Shown here: positions 25,958-35,763 of the stretch, piece by piece
Layout: every line of letters starts with the position of its first letter
Numbering within the stretch: the first letter of the stretch is position 1
Made by a program: the position numbers and the translations under genes
NCBI RefSeq assembly: GCF_900107235.1
Contig: NZ_FNPF01000008.1
Coordinates: forward strand, 1 to 64,000
DNA from: Citreimonas salinaria
GTDB lineage: Bacteria > Pseudomonadota > Alphaproteobacteria > Rhodobacterales > Rhodobacteraceae
DNA length: 64,000 bases
Direction of reading: 5' to 3'
The notes under the pieces: generated by a model
Database searches by the model: none
What the model saw: only the letters and a program-made list of their open reading frames with translations
Told to the model about the DNA's origin: nothing

Positions 25958-26861
25958 GCATATCGAGTTCCGCCACCTGCGCACGATCAAGGCCATCCAC
26001 GAGGCGGGCGGCGTCGCGCGCGCGGCCGGTCAGCTCAACATCACGCAGTCCGCGCTGAGCCACCAGATCAAGGGGCTCGAGGACCAGGCGGGGGTCGAGC
26101 TGTTCATCCGCCGCTCGAAACCCATGCGCCTGTCGCCCGCGGGCATGCGCCTGCTGCGCCTGGCCGAGCAGGTCCTGCCGCAGGTCGAGGCGCTTCAGGC
26201 CGAGTTCTCGGGACTGCGCGACGGCAAGTCCGGCCGCCTGCACATCGCCATCGAGTGCCACGCCTGTTTCGAATGGCTTTTCCCGGTGCTGGAGGCGTTC
26301 CGCAAGTCCTGGCCCGACGTCGACGTCGATATCCGCCCCGGCCTCGCCTTCGACGCGCTGCCCGCGCTGATGAAGGAGGACGTCGACGTGGTGATCTCGT
26401 CCGACCCCGAGACGCTGTCCGGCGTCACGTTCTCGCCGCTCTTCGACTACAGCCCGGTCTTCGTCGCCGCCTCGAGCCATCCGCTGGCCGACAAGCCCTT
26501 CATCGAGGCCGAGGATTTCCGCGGCGAGACGCTGATCACCTACCCGGTCGAACGGTCACGGCTGGACATCTTCAGCCAACTTCTGACCCCGGCCAAGGTC
26601 GAGCCGGCCAGCATCCGGCAGGCGGAGCTGACGGCGGTGATCCTGCTGCTGGTGGCGTCGAACCGGGGCGTGTCCGTGCTGCCCGACTGGGTCGTGCGCG
26701 AGGTCAAGTACAGCTCGGACTACGTCACGCGCCCGCTGACCGAAAAGGGCCTGACGCGCAGGCTGTACGCCGCGACGCGGACCGGCGACCTGGACAAGCC
26801 CTACATGCGCGAGCTGATCGACCTTGCGGGGCGCGAGGCGCGACGCCTGCAGGCGGCCTAG
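25956..26861 (+). CDS. metR: LysR-family regulator MetR
   Basis: LysR-type regulator of 301 residues. The HTH lies at about 5-60 (HLRTIKAIHEAGGVARAAGQLNITQSALSHQIKGLEDQAGVELF), and the effector domain has the MetR-typical IAIECHACFEWLFPVLEAF and ASNRGVSVLPDWVV. MetR uses homocysteine as co-effector. It is divergent from metF, the classical target. Its TAG stop overlaps the stop of the convergent transporter ATPase gene within CTAG. Confidence 0.9.
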   Translation: MHIEFRHLRTIKAIHEAGGVARAAGQLNITQSALSHQIKGLEDQAGVELFIRRSKPMRLSPAGMRLLRLAEQVLPQVEALQAEFSGLRDGKSGRLHIAIECHACFEWLFPVLEAFRKSWPDVDVDIRPGLAFDALPALMKEDVDVVISSDPETLSGVTFSPLFDYSPVFVAASSHPLADKPFIEAEDFRGETLITYPVERSRLDIFSQLLTPAKVEPASIRQAELTAVILLLVASNRGVSVLPDWVVREVKYSSDYVTRPLTEKGLTRRLYAATRTGDLDKPYMRELIDLAGREARRLQAA

Positions 26862-27499
26862 GCGGCCCGCAACGTGACGACCGCGCCACCGGCGATCCGC
26901 GCGTCGTCGGGATCGTGCGTCACCAGCAGCGCGGGGATGCCCAGCCGCGCCACGTGATCGCGGGTGAAGGCGCGCATCTCGTCGCGCAGCTCGGCGTCGA
27001 GCTTCGAGAACGGTTCGTCCAGCAGCAGCGCCTGCGGCTCGGCCAGCAGCGTGCGCATCAGCGCGGCCCGCGCGCGCTGTCCGCCCGACAGGGTTGCGGG
27101 ATCGCGCGCGGCCATGCCCGACAGGCCCGCCTGATCCAGCGCCGCCTCGACCGCGGCGCGGCGCGCGGCGCGCCCGCGCACCCGGCGCGCCAGGCCGAAG
27201 GCCAGGTTGTCGCCCACCGACAGGTGCGGGAACAGCACCGCGTCCTGGAACATCAGCCCGATGCGCCGCGCCTCGGGCGGCAGGTGCGTCACCTCGCGCC
27301 CGCCCAGCACGACGCGGCCCTGCATCGCGAAGCCGTGCGCCAGGTGTCCGGCCACGGCGTCCAGCAACGTGGACTTGCCCACGCCGGACGGACCCATCAC
27401 GGCCGCCATCTCGCCGCCCGCGATCGTCATCGATACCGGCGGGAACAGCGACGGGCCACCGCGCGGGCTGACGGTCAGCGCGTCCAGAACCAGTGTCAT
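26858..27499 (-). CDS. ynjD: ABC transporter ATP-binding protein, YnjD-like
   Basis: ABC ATPase of 213 residues. Walker A GPSGVGKST (36-44), Q-loop MFQDAVLFPHLSVGDN, signature LSGGQ (137-141), Walker B LLLDEP (158-163) and VTHDPDD are intact. It is short, like YnjD of Escherichia coli and ThiQ. The neighbours (a large two-domain permease, a YnjB-like binding protein and a CDP-alcohol phosphatidyltransferase) match ynjBCD-ynjF better than thiBPQ. The start overlaps the permease stop by 4 bases. Confidence 0.8.
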   Translation of the reverse strand: MTLVLDALTVSPRGGPSLFPPVSMTIAGGEMAAVMGPSGVGKSTLLDAVAGHLAHGFAMQGRVVLGGREVTHLPPEARRIGLMFQDAVLFPHLSVGDNLAFGLARRVRGRAARRAAVEAALDQAGLSGMAARDPATLSGGQRARAALMRTLLAEPQALLLDEPFSKLDAELRDEMRAFTRDHVARLGIPALLVTHDPDDARIAGGAVVTLRAA

Positions 27500-29262
27500 G
27501 CCGCGCCTCCCAGCAGCGCGCGGCGGTGGCGGAAGGCCAGCGCCGGGATCGCGAAAGCGGCGAGGTAGGCCGCGAAGGGCAGGGCGGCCTGAAGGCTGGC
27601 ATAGGCCGCGGCGATGCGCCGATCCGACCCCGAGGCCAGCGTCACCGCCTCGGTCGTCAGCGTCGCCACACGGCCCGCGCCCATGAACAGCGTCGGCAGG
27701 TATTGCGCGACCGACACGGCCACGCCCACCGCCGCCGCCGTCAGCATCGGCGCCAGCAGCACCGGCAGCTTGACCGCGACCAGCCGTCGCCACGGCCCCG
27801 CGCCCAGCGACGCGGCGGCGCGCGGCAGACGCGCGTCCAGCGCGCGCCACGGCGCCGACAGGGTGATCATCACGTAGGGAAAGACGAACAGCGCCTGCGC
27901 CCACGCCACCGCGAAGAGGTCCGCGCGCAGCCCCAGCCGCAGGAACAGCACGTTCAGCCCGTAGAGGAATCCGATCTGCGGCAGCAGCAGCGGCAGGTAG
28001 ATCAGCGCCTCGGCCCAGCCGGCGCGGCCGCGGCGCGCGCGATCCTCGCCCTCGAGCCACGCGATTGCCAGAACCAGCGACGCCGCCGTGGTCAGCCCCG
28101 CCAGAACCAGCGTGTTGAACACTGCGCTGTCCCATCCGCCGCTGGCCGTCCGCCAGGCGCGCCACGACCAGCTTTCGGGCAGCGGCGCGGGCCAGGGCCA
28201 GCGAAAGGCGACCGACCAGACGACCAGCGACGCCATCGCCAGCGCGCCAAGCGCCAGAAGCGCGGCGGCGGCGCCGGCCGCGCCGCGCAGGATCGGTTCG
28301 GCCGTCAGGCCCCGCCCGCCGGCGCGGATCCACCACAGTCCGATGGCGCCGGCGACGCGCTCGGCGGCCAGCAGCGCCGCGAAGCTGCCCAGGACCAGCG
28401 TAAGCTGCACCAGCGCTCCGGCCGAGGCCGGCAGTAGCGCGAAGATGTCGGGGTCCGAGAACATCCGCGTCAGCATCACCGCCAGCGTCGGCGGGTTGGA
28501 GGGTCCGAGGATCAGCGCCATGTCGACGACCGACAGCGAATAGGCCAGCACCACCATCACCGGCAGGCGGATCAGCGGCCAGACCTGCGGCACGATCACC
28601 TTCATCCAGACCAGCCCCCGCCCGTAGCCAAGCGAGCGGCCTGCCGCCATTGCCTCGCGCAGCGGGATCTGCGTTAGCGCCGACAGCAGCATCAGCACGA
28701 GGAACGGCATCTCCTTGATCGCCAGACCCGCGATCAGCGCCAGCCCCCACGGATCGCCCACCAGTGCCACGTCCGGTGGCCGGTCCCAGCCCAGCAGCGG
28801 GGCAAGCACCCGCGCAATCCAGCCCGAGGGCGCGATGGTGAAGGCTAGACCGATCGCCAGCGCGGCATGCGGCGCGGCAAGGAACGGCGCCAGCAGCCGC
28901 GCGCCGCGCGACCCCGAAAGCCGCGCATGCGCCACCGCGCACAGCCCCAGCGCCAGCAGCAGGGACAAGGCGGTGGCCGCAAATCCCGTCCACAGGCTCA
29001 GCGCCACGGCTTGCCCCAGGCCCGGCGTCGCCAGCAACGCGGCGAAAGGCGAAAGCGAGGGACCGGTCGCGCCGATAGCCGGGAAATGCCCGAAGGCCGC
29101 ACGCAGCGTCTCCCACAACCCGGCGGCGATGGGCAGCAGCAGGCCCAGCACGACCGCGGCCAGCACGCCCGCACGCAGCGCGCGGCCGCCCGCGGGCCGC
29201 GGAGCGCCTGTCCGGGCCCGCGGCGGGTGAAGCGGCTGCTGTGCGGATCGCGCCCGGGTCAC
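27496..29262 (-). CDS. ynjC: two-domain ABC transporter permease, YnjC-like
   Basis: Permease of 588 residues with two fused ABC membrane domains, about 12 spans. Each half has an EAA loop: REAMAAGRSLGYGRGLVWMK in the first and PRAAASLGAGPWRRLVAVKLP in the second. The fused form occurs in iron- and thiamine-type importers and in YnjC. Overlaps of 4 bases join it to the binding-protein gene upstream and the ATPase downstream. The substrate is unknown. Confidence 0.82.
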   Translation of the reverse strand: MTRARSAQQPLHPPRARTGAPRPAGGRALRAGVLAAVVLGLLLPIAAGLWETLRAAFGHFPAIGATGPSLSPFAALLATPGLGQAVALSLWTGFAATALSLLLALGLCAVAHARLSGSRGARLLAPFLAAPHAALAIGLAFTIAPSGWIARVLAPLLGWDRPPDVALVGDPWGLALIAGLAIKEMPFLVLMLLSALTQIPLREAMAAGRSLGYGRGLVWMKVIVPQVWPLIRLPVMVVLAYSLSVVDMALILGPSNPPTLAVMLTRMFSDPDIFALLPASAGALVQLTLVLGSFAALLAAERVAGAIGLWWIRAGGRGLTAEPILRGAAGAAAALLALGALAMASLVVWSVAFRWPWPAPLPESWSWRAWRTASGGWDSAVFNTLVLAGLTTAASLVLAIAWLEGEDRARRGRAGWAEALIYLPLLLPQIGFLYGLNVLFLRLGLRADLFAVAWAQALFVFPYVMITLSAPWRALDARLPRAAASLGAGPWRRLVAVKLPVLLAPMLTAAAVGVAVSVAQYLPTLFMGAGRVATLTTEAVTLASGSDRRIAAAYASLQAALPFAAYLAAFAIPALAFRHRRALLGGAA

Positions 29263-30443
29263 CGAATGTAGCGTTCAGTCCATGCCTGCGTCAGACGGGT
29301 CATCCAGCTGGCATGCGGTTCCAGCAACGTGTCCCCCAAGTCCTCGAGCGCTGGCAGTGCGGGCGCGTCGGGCAGCGCGTCGAAGGCGGCGCGCGCCTCG
29401 GCGTCGAGAGTCCCGGGGTCGAGCACCGAGTACGAGCCCAGCACCTCGATGTTCTGCATGTGCGCCTGCACCTCGGGGTCGAGCAATTCGTTAGCGACGA
29501 CCATCGCGCCCGCCTTCGCGTTGGCGTTGTAGGGAATCGCCACGAAGCTCACGTTGCCGAGGCTGCCGCCCTCGGGCACGAAGACGCGCGCGGTTTCGGG
29601 CAGCAACCCCTGCGCGATCAGCGAGGCCGCCGCCGCCGGGTCGAAGGCCATCGAGATGTCGACCTCGCCGTCGTTCAGCAGCTGGTGCTGGACGGATTCG
29701 TTTTCCGGAAACGCCTCGGCCCCGCGCCACAGGTTCGGCCGCAGCGCGTCGTACCAGTCCCAGAGCGGCTCGGACGTGGTTTCCCACGCGGCGTCCGTCA
29801 CCGGTTCCTGCAGCGCGGAGGCATCCGGCGCCAGTTCGATCAGCGCCTGCTTGAGGAACGTGGCACCCATGAAGTTCGACGGGTCCGGGTGGGTCATGCG
29901 GCCCGGGTTCGCCTCTGCCCAGTCGACCATCGCGGCCATGTCGGCGGGCGGCTCGACCCGTGCGCTGTCATGGATGAAGACGAACTTCGCCAGCCGCCAG
30001 GGGCTTTCCATGCCCTCGACGGCTTCGGTGAAATCGACCGTCGCGGGCGCGCCCTCGGACAGGTCGACATGGCGGCTGTTGGGCAGGTCCGACACGAACG
30101 GCCCGTGCAGCAGCCCCTGCTCCTTCATCGCGAGGAAGTTGGGCCCGTTGATCCAGATGAGGTCCACCGACCCGCCCTCGTCACGCCCGGCAGCCTTCTC
30201 CGACACGACGCGAGTGACCGCCTCGGCCGTGTCCGACAGCTTCACATGCTCGATGGTCACGCCGTAACGATCCTCGGTCCGCTCGCCTACCCAGTCGATG
30301 AAGGCGTTCGTGCGCCCGTCGCCGCCCCACGCGTTCCAGTAGACGGTCTGCCCGCGCGCCGCGTCCAGCGTCTCCTGCCAGTCCTGTGCGGCGGCGGGCA
30401 GCGCGAATGCGGCCACGAGGGCGGTGGTCAGGGTCAGGCGCAT
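29259..30443 (-). CDS. ynjB: ABC transporter substrate-binding protein, YnjB-like
   Basis: Extracytoplasmic binding protein of 394 residues with a signal peptide (about 1-19, ending LPAAAQ). The mature part opens WQETLDAARGQTVYWNAWGGDGRTNAFIDWV, characteristic of the YnjB family; VDLIWINGPNFLAMKEQGLL and MSIAFDP-like DISMAFDPAAAAS follow. It is related to iron/spermidine-type binding proteins but has no obvious metal-ligand tyrosines. It lies 10 bases behind the ynjF-like gene, so all four genes appear to be one operon. Confidence 0.82.
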   Translation of the reverse strand: MRLTLTTALVAAFALPAAAQDWQETLDAARGQTVYWNAWGGDGRTNAFIDWVGERTEDRYGVTIEHVKLSDTAEAVTRVVSEKAAGRDEGGSVDLIWINGPNFLAMKEQGLLHGPFVSDLPNSRHVDLSEGAPATVDFTEAVEGMESPWRLAKFVFIHDSARVEPPADMAAMVDWAEANPGRMTHPDPSNFMGATFLKQALIELAPDASALQEPVTDAAWETTSEPLWDWYDALRPNLWRGAEAFPENESVQHQLLNDGEVDISMAFDPAAAASLIAQGLLPETARVFVPEGGSLGNVSFVAIPYNANAKAGAMVVANELLDPEVQAHMQNIEVLGSYSVLDPGTLDAEARAAFDALPDAPALPALEDLGDTLLEPHASWMTRLTQAWTERYIR

Positions 30444-30453
30444 GCGGTCTCTC

Positions 30454-31080
30454 CTAGGGTCTGGTCGTGGTGTCCGGCGCGAAGGCGATCCAGCCCTGCC
30501 TCCAGCGCAACAGGGTGGATATGGCGCAGAGCGTCGCGAAGGCCAGCGCGATCACGGGAAAGGCGCCGGGAAACAGGCACATGAGCACGAAGGCGGCAAT
30601 CGTCTCGAACCCTTCAGTCAGCCCGCCGAGATAGTAGATGCCCTTGGTCGGGTAACGCGGCGCGGTCAGGCCCGCCTCGGCCGCGACGCTCGCGAAGGCC
30701 AGGAAGGACGAGCCCGTGCCGACGAAGGCGGCGATCAGCACGGCGGCGGGCAGGGCGTTCGTGTCGGGCGCGTGCAGCGCGAAGCCCAGCGGCACCAGCG
30801 CGTAGAAGACGAAGTCCAGCGCGATGTCCATGAACGCGCCGCGCCGGGTCTGACGGGTCAGCCGCGCCACCGCCCCGTCCAGCCCGTCGCACAGCCGGTT
30901 CAGCCCGATCAGCAGCAGTGCCCAGCCGAACGCCCCCAGCGCCAGCGCGCCGATCGCCGCCAGCCCCAGCGCGAAACCCGCCAGTGTGATGCTGTCCGCC
31001 GACACGCCCCGCGCGGCCAGCCACGCGGCCGGCGGCTGCAGCGCCCGGCGCTGAAGCGGCATGATCGCCGCGTCGATCAT
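30454..31080 (-). CDS. ynjF: CDP-alcohol phosphatidyltransferase family protein, YnjF-like
   Basis: Integral membrane enzyme of 208 residues. The complete CDP-alcohol phosphatidyltransferase motif is present: Asp65, Asp68-Gly69, Ala72-Arg73, Gly81, Asp85 and Asp89 in DGLDGAVARLT...GAFMDIALD. It should couple a CDP-activated lipid or alcohol to a hydroxyl acceptor, but the substrate is not known. In Escherichia coli ynjF closes the ynjBCDEF operon; here it opens a set with the same transporter genes, which suggests a functional link between transport and this phospholipid-type step. Confidence 0.85.
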   Translation of the reverse strand: MIDAAIMPLQRRALQPPAAWLAARGVSADSITLAGFALGLAAIGALALGAFGWALLLIGLNRLCDGLDGAVARLTRQTRRGAFMDIALDFVFYALVPLGFALHAPDTNALPAAVLIAAFVGTGSSFLAFASVAAEAGLTAPRYPTKGIYYLGGLTEGFETIAAFVLMCLFPGAFPVIALAFATLCAISTLLRWRQGWIAFAPDTTTRP

Positions 31081-31298
31081 GCGGTCTCCGCGCGGGTGGT
31101 CGGCCGGGTCTGGCGGGGTGTCACGGTGCTCTCCTGACGTTGCGTCGCCAGTATGGGGAAGCAGAGACAGGGTGCAAAGGCAAGGCGCGGGCGCTCACGC
31201 CAGTGTGTCAGGGGATACACTCCGCGCCGCACGAACCGCACCCTCTCGCCTTCCGCGCGCATGCGGATTATCCAGGCGAAAAACACGGGAGAGCGCGA

Positions 31299-31616
31299 AT
31301 GATCCTTTATGGCCTGTCCACCTGCGATACCTGCCGCAAGGCGCGCAAGGCGCTGCCCCACGCCGATTTCGTCGACGTGCGGGCCGATGGCGTGCCGCGC
31401 GACGTGCTGGCCGCCGCGCAGGACCGCTTCGGCGACGCGCTGGTCAACACCCGCTCGACAACCTGGCGCGGCCTGTCCGAGGCCGAGCGCGCCCGGCCGC
31501 CGCTGAATCTGCTGGTGGATCATCCAACACTGATGAAGCGGCCGCTGGTGGTCGACGGCTCGCGGATGGTGCTGGGCTGGGACCGCGCCGCGCAGGCCGA
31601 GCTGGGTGTGGTCTGA
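31299..31616 (+). CDS. ArsC/Spx-family small reductase-like protein
   Basis: Thioredoxin-fold protein of 105 residues of the ArsC/YffB/Spx family. It begins MILYGLSTCDTCRKARKAL with a CDTC motif (9-12) and ends with VDHPTLMKRPLVVDGSRMVLGW, in which the Arg/Pro segment is the family hallmark. There are no other arsenic genes nearby, so arsenate reduction is doubtful; a glutathione-linked housekeeping role is as likely. The ATG at 31299 follows GGGAGAGCG. A GC-rich repeat lies about 50 bases behind the stop. Confidence 0.85.
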   Translation: MILYGLSTCDTCRKARKALPHADFVDVRADGVPRDVLAAAQDRFGDALVNTRSTTWRGLSEAERARPPLNLLVDHPTLMKRPLVVDGSRMVLGWDRAAQAELGVV

Positions 31617-31668
31617 ACGCCTCCCGGCAACCACTCCCGCGCGACGATCCGCCCTGCCGCCGCGACTC

Positions 31669-31710
31669 GTTCTTCCGCGAAATACGCCGCAGGCGCCGGG
31701 GCGGCGCCCG
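31669..31710 (+). repeat. GC-rich intergenic repeat, copy 1
   Basis: The sequence has the order TTCTT - AAATA - GCCGCAGGCGCC - GGGGC...GCCC, with two small hairpins. The same order is found at 42166-42238 and 51722-51785, always between genes. It lies behind arsC and before the convergent thrS stop. Confidence 0.5.
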
Positions 31711-31783
31711 GTCTCCGGTCAATGCCGGCAATCGATCCGCGCAACCGGCCCCGTCACGCACGGAACCGGCGCAGCGCCGGACG

Positions 31784-33748
31784 TCACCGCAGGTCGGGCG
31801 GCGTCGCCTCCTGCGCCAGTTGGCCCACCAGCTCCGCCAGCGGGGTGACCGAGGTCTGCTTCTCGCCCAGCCGGCGCACGGTAACGGTGCGCTCCTCGAC
31901 CTCGCGGTGGCCGACGGCCAGGATCACTGGCACCTTGCCCACGGAGTGCTCGCGGACCTTGTAGTTGATCTTCTCGTTGCGCAGGTCGGCCTCGGCGCGG
32001 ATGCCGGCGGCCTCGAGCTGCGCCACCGCGTCCAGCACGTATTCGTCCGCGTCCGAGGTGATCGAGGCCACGACCACCTGCCGCGGCGCCAGCCAGAAGG
32101 GCAGCTTGCCCGAGTGTTCCTCGATCAGGATGCCGATGAACCGCTCGAAGCTGCCCAGCACGGCGCGGTGCAGCATGACGGGGCGGTGCTTGGCACCGTC
32201 GCGGCCTATATAGGCCGCGTCCAGCCGTTCGGGCAGGACGAAGTCGACCTGCAGCGTGCCGCATTGCCAGTCGCGCCCGATCGCGTCGGTCAGCACGAAT
32301 TCCAGCTTGGGGCCGTAGAACGCGCCCTCGCCGGGGTTCAGCTCGAACTCGCCACCCGCGGCAAGCGTGGCTGCCTTGAGGGCGTGTTCGGCCTTGTCCC
32401 AGGTTTCGTCCGATCCGGCGCGGGTCTCGGGGCGGTCCGAGAACTTGACCTTGAACTGCTCGAAACCGAGGTCGCGATAGATCCCGGCAAGGAAGTCGAT
32501 GAATCGTTTCGTCTCATCCTCGATCTGCTCCTCTGCACAGAAAATGTGGGCGTCGTCCTGCGTGAAGCCGCGGACGCGCATGATGCCGTGCAATGCACCG
32601 GAAGGCTCGTACCTATTGCACGAACCGAATTCGGCCATGCGCAACGGAAGGTCACGATAGGATTTCAACCCTTGGTTGAAGATCTGCACGTGGCCGGGGC
32701 AGTTCATCGGCTTGAGCGCGTTGACGGACTTCTCGCGGGCGTGTTCCTCGTCGACCTCGACGATGAACATGTGGTCCTGGTACTTTTCCCAGTGGCCCGA
32801 GGCCTCCCACAGCTTGCGGTCCACCACCTGAGGCGTGTTCACCTCGACATAGCCGCCGCGGCGCTGCTGGCGGCGCATGTAGTCCTGCAGCGTGACGTAG
32901 ATCGACCAGCCGTTGGGGTGCCAGAAGACCTGGCCGGGCGCTTCCTCCTGCATGTGGAACAGGTCCATCTCGCGGCCCAGCCTGCGGTGGTCGCGCTTGG
33001 CGGCTTCCTCGAGGAAGGTCAGGTAGTCCTTCAGGTCCTGCCGGTTGCGGAAGGCGACGCCGGTGATGCGCTGCAGCATCGGCCGGTCGGTCTGGCCGAA
33101 CCAGTGCGCGCCGCTGACGCTCATCAGCTTGAAGGAATCGGCCGGAAGCTGCCCGGTGTGCTGCAGGTGCGGGCCGCGGCACAGGTCCTGCCAGTCGCCG
33201 TGCCAGTACATGCGGATCGGCGCTTCGGCCGGAATGCGGTCCAGCAGCTCGATCTTGTAGGGCTCGCCGTGCTCTTCGTAGTGCCGGCGCGCGCGGTCGC
33301 GGTCCCAGACCTCGGTGCGGACGGGATCGCGGGCGGCGATGATCGCCTTCATCTTCGCCTCGATCGCGCCGAGGTCTTCCGGCGTGAAGGGCTCGGACCG
33401 GTCGAAGTCGTAGAACCAGCCCTTGTCCGTGACGGGGCCGATCGTGACCTTCGTGTCGGGCCAGATCTCCTGCACGGCGCGGGCCATGACGTGGGCCAGG
33501 TCGTGGCGGATCAGCTCGAGCGCCGCGTCCTCGTCCGACAGCGTGTTGATCGCCACCGTCGCGTCACGGTCGATCGGCCATTGCAGGTCCCAGTGCACGC
33601 CGTCGACCATGGCCGAGATCGCTTTCTTCGACAGCGACTTCGAGATTTCGGCCGCGATGTCGGCTGGCGTCACGCCGGCCGGAAAGGGACGTGCGTTGCC
33701 ATCGGGCAAGGTGACATTGATCTGGGGGGAAGCGGAATCAGGGGCCAT
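31784..33748 (-). CDS. thrS: threonine-tRNA ligase
   Basis: Class II aminoacyl-tRNA synthetase, 654 residues. It has the N-terminal TGS domain (about 1-70, [23 protein letters not shown]), the editing domain with [11 protein letters not shown] and DLCRGPHL (about 75-240), the catalytic core with [10 protein letters not shown] (near 347; zinc Cys) and [29 protein letters not shown], and a C-terminal anticodon-binding domain. The ATG at 33748 has GAGGAG in front. The frame remains open far upstream but covers the opposite-strand hydrolase gene and is rejected. Confidence 0.97.
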   Translation of the reverse strand: MAPDSASPQINVTLPDGNARPFPAGVTPADIAAEISKSLSKKAISAMVDGVHWDLQWPIDRDATVAINTLSDEDAALELIRHDLAHVMARAVQEIWPDTKVTIGPVTDKGWFYDFDRSEPFTPEDLGAIEAKMKAIIAARDPVRTEVWDRDRARRHYEEHGEPYKIELLDRIPAEAPIRMYWHGDWQDLCRGPHLQHTGQLPADSFKLMSVSGAHWFGQTDRPMLQRITGVAFRNRQDLKDYLTFLEEAAKRDHRRLGREMDLFHMQEEAPGQVFWHPNGWSIYVTLQDYMRRQQRRGGYVEVNTPQVVDRKLWEASGHWEKYQDHMFIVEVDEEHAREKSVNALKPMNCPGHVQIFNQGLKSYRDLPLRMAEFGSCNRYEPSGALHGIMRVRGFTQDDAHIFCAEEQIEDETKRFIDFLAGIYRDLGFEQFKVKFSDRPETRAGSDETWDKAEHALKAATLAAGGEFELNPGEGAFYGPKLEFVLTDAIGRDWQCGTLQVDFVLPERLDAAYIGRDGAKHRPVMLHRAVLGSFERFIGILIEEHSGKLPFWLAPRQVVVASITSDADEYVLDAVAQLEAAGIRAEADLRNEKINYKVREHSVGKVPVILAVGHREVEERTVTVRRLGEKQTSVTPLAELVGQLAQEATPPDLR

Positions 33749-33940
33749 CGGCCATGCTCCTCGTCGGTTTGGCGCCCACGGAACGCCCGGTTGCGGGTTA
33801 TGTGTCCGCGGGGTTTGAACGCGGGATGCGGACCTGTCAAGCGCGCCGTGGCGTGCCACGCCCCCGACCCCCTTGGCATCGCGGCTGCGGCTTGTAGGGT
33901 GGCGCCGATCCGGCACCGGCGACACAGCAAGGGGGACAGC

Positions 33941-34669
33941 ATGCCATCCACCATCGAAGGGCCGCGCGGCGACCGCCTCGCCTATGCGCATACGCCGGGG
34001 CAGGGGCCGTGCATCGTCTTCCTGTCGGGCTACCGCTCGGACATGGAGGGCACCAAGGCGGTGCATCTGGAGGCCTGGGCCAAGGCGCAGGGTCGCGCGT
34101 TCCTGAGGCTCGACTATGCCGGGCACGGCCAGTCCGGCGGCGTGTTCGAGGAGGGCTGCATCGGCGACTGGGCGGCGGATGCCGAGGCGGTGATCCGCCA
34201 CGCGACCGACGGGCCGGTGGTCCTGGTGGGCTCGTCCATGGGCGGCTGGATCGCGTGCATCCTGTCGCAGCGGCTGGAGGTCGCAGGGTTCATAGGCATC
34301 GCCGCCGCGCCCGATTTCACCGAAGACGGCTTCTGGGCCGGTTTCTCGGAGGCCGAACGCCGCACGGTGATGGAGCAGGGCGGGATCGAACAGCCCTCGG
34401 CCTACGAGGACCCCTATATTGTCACCCGCAAGCTGATCGAGGACGGGCGCGAGAACCTCGTGCTGCGCAAGCCGCTGCCCATGCCCTGGCCGGTGCGGCT
34501 GCTTCAGGGGACCGAGGACGAGGCGGTCAGGCGCGAGACCGCGCTGGCGCTGCTGGACCACATCGACGGCCCGGACGTGCGGCTGACCTTCGTGAAGGGC
34601 GCCGACCACCGCTTCTCGACCCCCGAATGCCTGGCGTTCGTCGAAGTGGCGATCGCAGACATCGCCTGA
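33941..34669 (+). CDS. alpha/beta hydrolase
   Basis: Alpha/beta-hydrolase-fold protein of 242 residues. The nucleophile elbow is GSSMGGW with Ser99, the oxyanion region is [14 protein letters not shown], and the likely catalytic Asp and His are in [10 protein letters not shown] and GADHRFS near the C-terminus. The closest described relatives are the palmitoyl-protein thioesterase ABHD10-like and bacterial peptidase S9-like hydrolases, but the substrate is not deducible. GGGGGAC precedes the ATG at 33941. It is transcribed divergently from thrS and may share a transcript with the next gene (58-base gap). Confidence 0.85.
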   Translation: MPSTIEGPRGDRLAYAHTPGQGPCIVFLSGYRSDMEGTKAVHLEAWAKAQGRAFLRLDYAGHGQSGGVFEEGCIGDWAADAEAVIRHATDGPVVLVGSSMGGWIACILSQRLEVAGFIGIAAAPDFTEDGFWAGFSEAERRTVMEQGGIEQPSAYEDPYIVTRKLIEDGRENLVLRKPLPMPWPVRLLQGTEDEAVRRETALALLDHIDGPDVRLTFVKGADHRFSTPECLAFVEVAIADIA

Positions 34670-34727
34670 TCCGGCCGCCCGCCCATTGCCCGGCGCCCCG
34701 GGGGATGCCACAGAAGCCGGGACACGC

Positions 34728-35705
34728 ATGAAGGGAAACGCGGTGAAGGGTTTCGATCCGAGGTTCAAGGATTATCCGGATTATCTCATGGCCGTCAGCC
34801 GCGAGATCTGGGAAGAGCGCCGCCTCGCCGGGCGGCTGGCCGAGCTGTACCACCCGCAGGTCACGCTGCGCGACGCGTCCGGGATCGTGCATGGCGACGC
34901 GGGCGTGGCGGGTTCGGTCCTGTCGATGCTGGCGGCGCTGCCGGGGATGCGCCTGTTGTCCGAGGACGTGATCTGGTCGGGCACGCCGCAGGTCGGCATG
35001 CTGGGGTCGCAGCGGGTTCTGGCGCAGGGGCGGCATTCGGGTGCCGGCATTTTCGGGCCGGCCACGGGGCGGCCGCTGTCCTGGCGCATGCTCACCGACA
35101 GCTACGCCAAGGACAACCGCATCAGCGACGTCTGGCAGGTGGTCGATACCGGCGCGATCCTGTCGCAGCTGGGCCTGGACCCGGCCGAGTGGGCGTCCCG
35201 CCGCGCCGCCGAGGCCGACCCCGAGACGCAGCCCTTCCGCCCCGCGATCGACGATCCCGGTCCCTATACCGGCCAAGGCAACGACAACCACTGGGGCACC
35301 GCCTTTGCAGACCTGCTCGACCACGTGATGCAGGGCGCCTGGTCGGCCATTCCCGACCAGTACGACCGTGCCTGTACGCTGGCCTATTCCGGCGGCACGA
35401 CGGCCCACGCGCCCGACGCGGCCGAAGCCTTCTGGCTGGGCCTGCGCGCGTCGTTTCCGTCGGCCACGTTCACCATCCACCACCGCATCGGCATGGAAGA
35501 GCCGCTGCTGCCGCCGCGCGCCGCGATCCGCTGGTCGCTGCAGGGCCGGCACGACGGCTGGGGCGCGTTCGGCGCGCCCTCGGGTGCCGAGGTGCACGTG
35601 ATGGGCATCAGCCATGCCGAGTTCGGCCCCTGGGGCCTGCGCCGCGAATTCACCCTGTATGACGAGACCGCGATCCGCATGCAGATCGCGGCGCATCGCG
35701 GCTGA
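34728..35705 (+). CDS. tandem SnoaL-like (NTF2-fold) protein
   Basis: Protein of 325 residues with two NTF2/SnoaL-like domains, about 10-160 ([31 protein letters not shown]) and 195-320 ([35 protein letters not shown]). Each has the conical alpha+beta pattern of ester cyclases and dehydratase-like pockets. No polyketide genes are near, so a cyclase role is unlikely; these proteins are commonly found in Rhodobacteraceae without known function. The chosen ATG at 34728 follows a 14-residue upstream reading with no ribosome site. Confidence 0.7.
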   Translation: MKGNAVKGFDPRFKDYPDYLMAVSREIWEERRLAGRLAELYHPQVTLRDASGIVHGDAGVAGSVLSMLAALPGMRLLSEDVIWSGTPQVGMLGSQRVLAQGRHSGAGIFGPATGRPLSWRMLTDSYAKDNRISDVWQVVDTGAILSQLGLDPAEWASRRAAEADPETQPFRPAIDDPGPYTGQGNDNHWGTAFADLLDHVMQGAWSAIPDQYDRACTLAYSGGTTAHAPDAAEAFWLGLRASFPSATFTIHHRIGMEEPLLPPRAAIRWSLQGRHDGWGAFGAPSGAEVHVMGISHAEFGPWGLRREFTLYDETAIRMQIAAHRG

Positions 35706-35763
35706 AGCCACTTGGCGAAGCGATTTGCATTGACCCCGCCCCGCCGTGGGGGCTATCGGCCCC

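Noticed and set aside
26858-30443. Naming the transporter thiBPQ (thiamine)
   Set aside because: No TPP-riboswitch-like sequence is seen upstream and the binding protein resembles YnjB, with a YnjF-like enzyme in the same operon.
31299-31616. Naming the small thioredoxin-fold gene arsC as a true arsenate reductase
   Set aside because: No arsenic genes are near and the family is broad; only the family is claimed.
33749-34768. Upstream extension of thrS
   Set aside because: It would run antisense through the hydrolase gene, and the TGS domain begins right after the ATG at 33748, which has a ribosome site.
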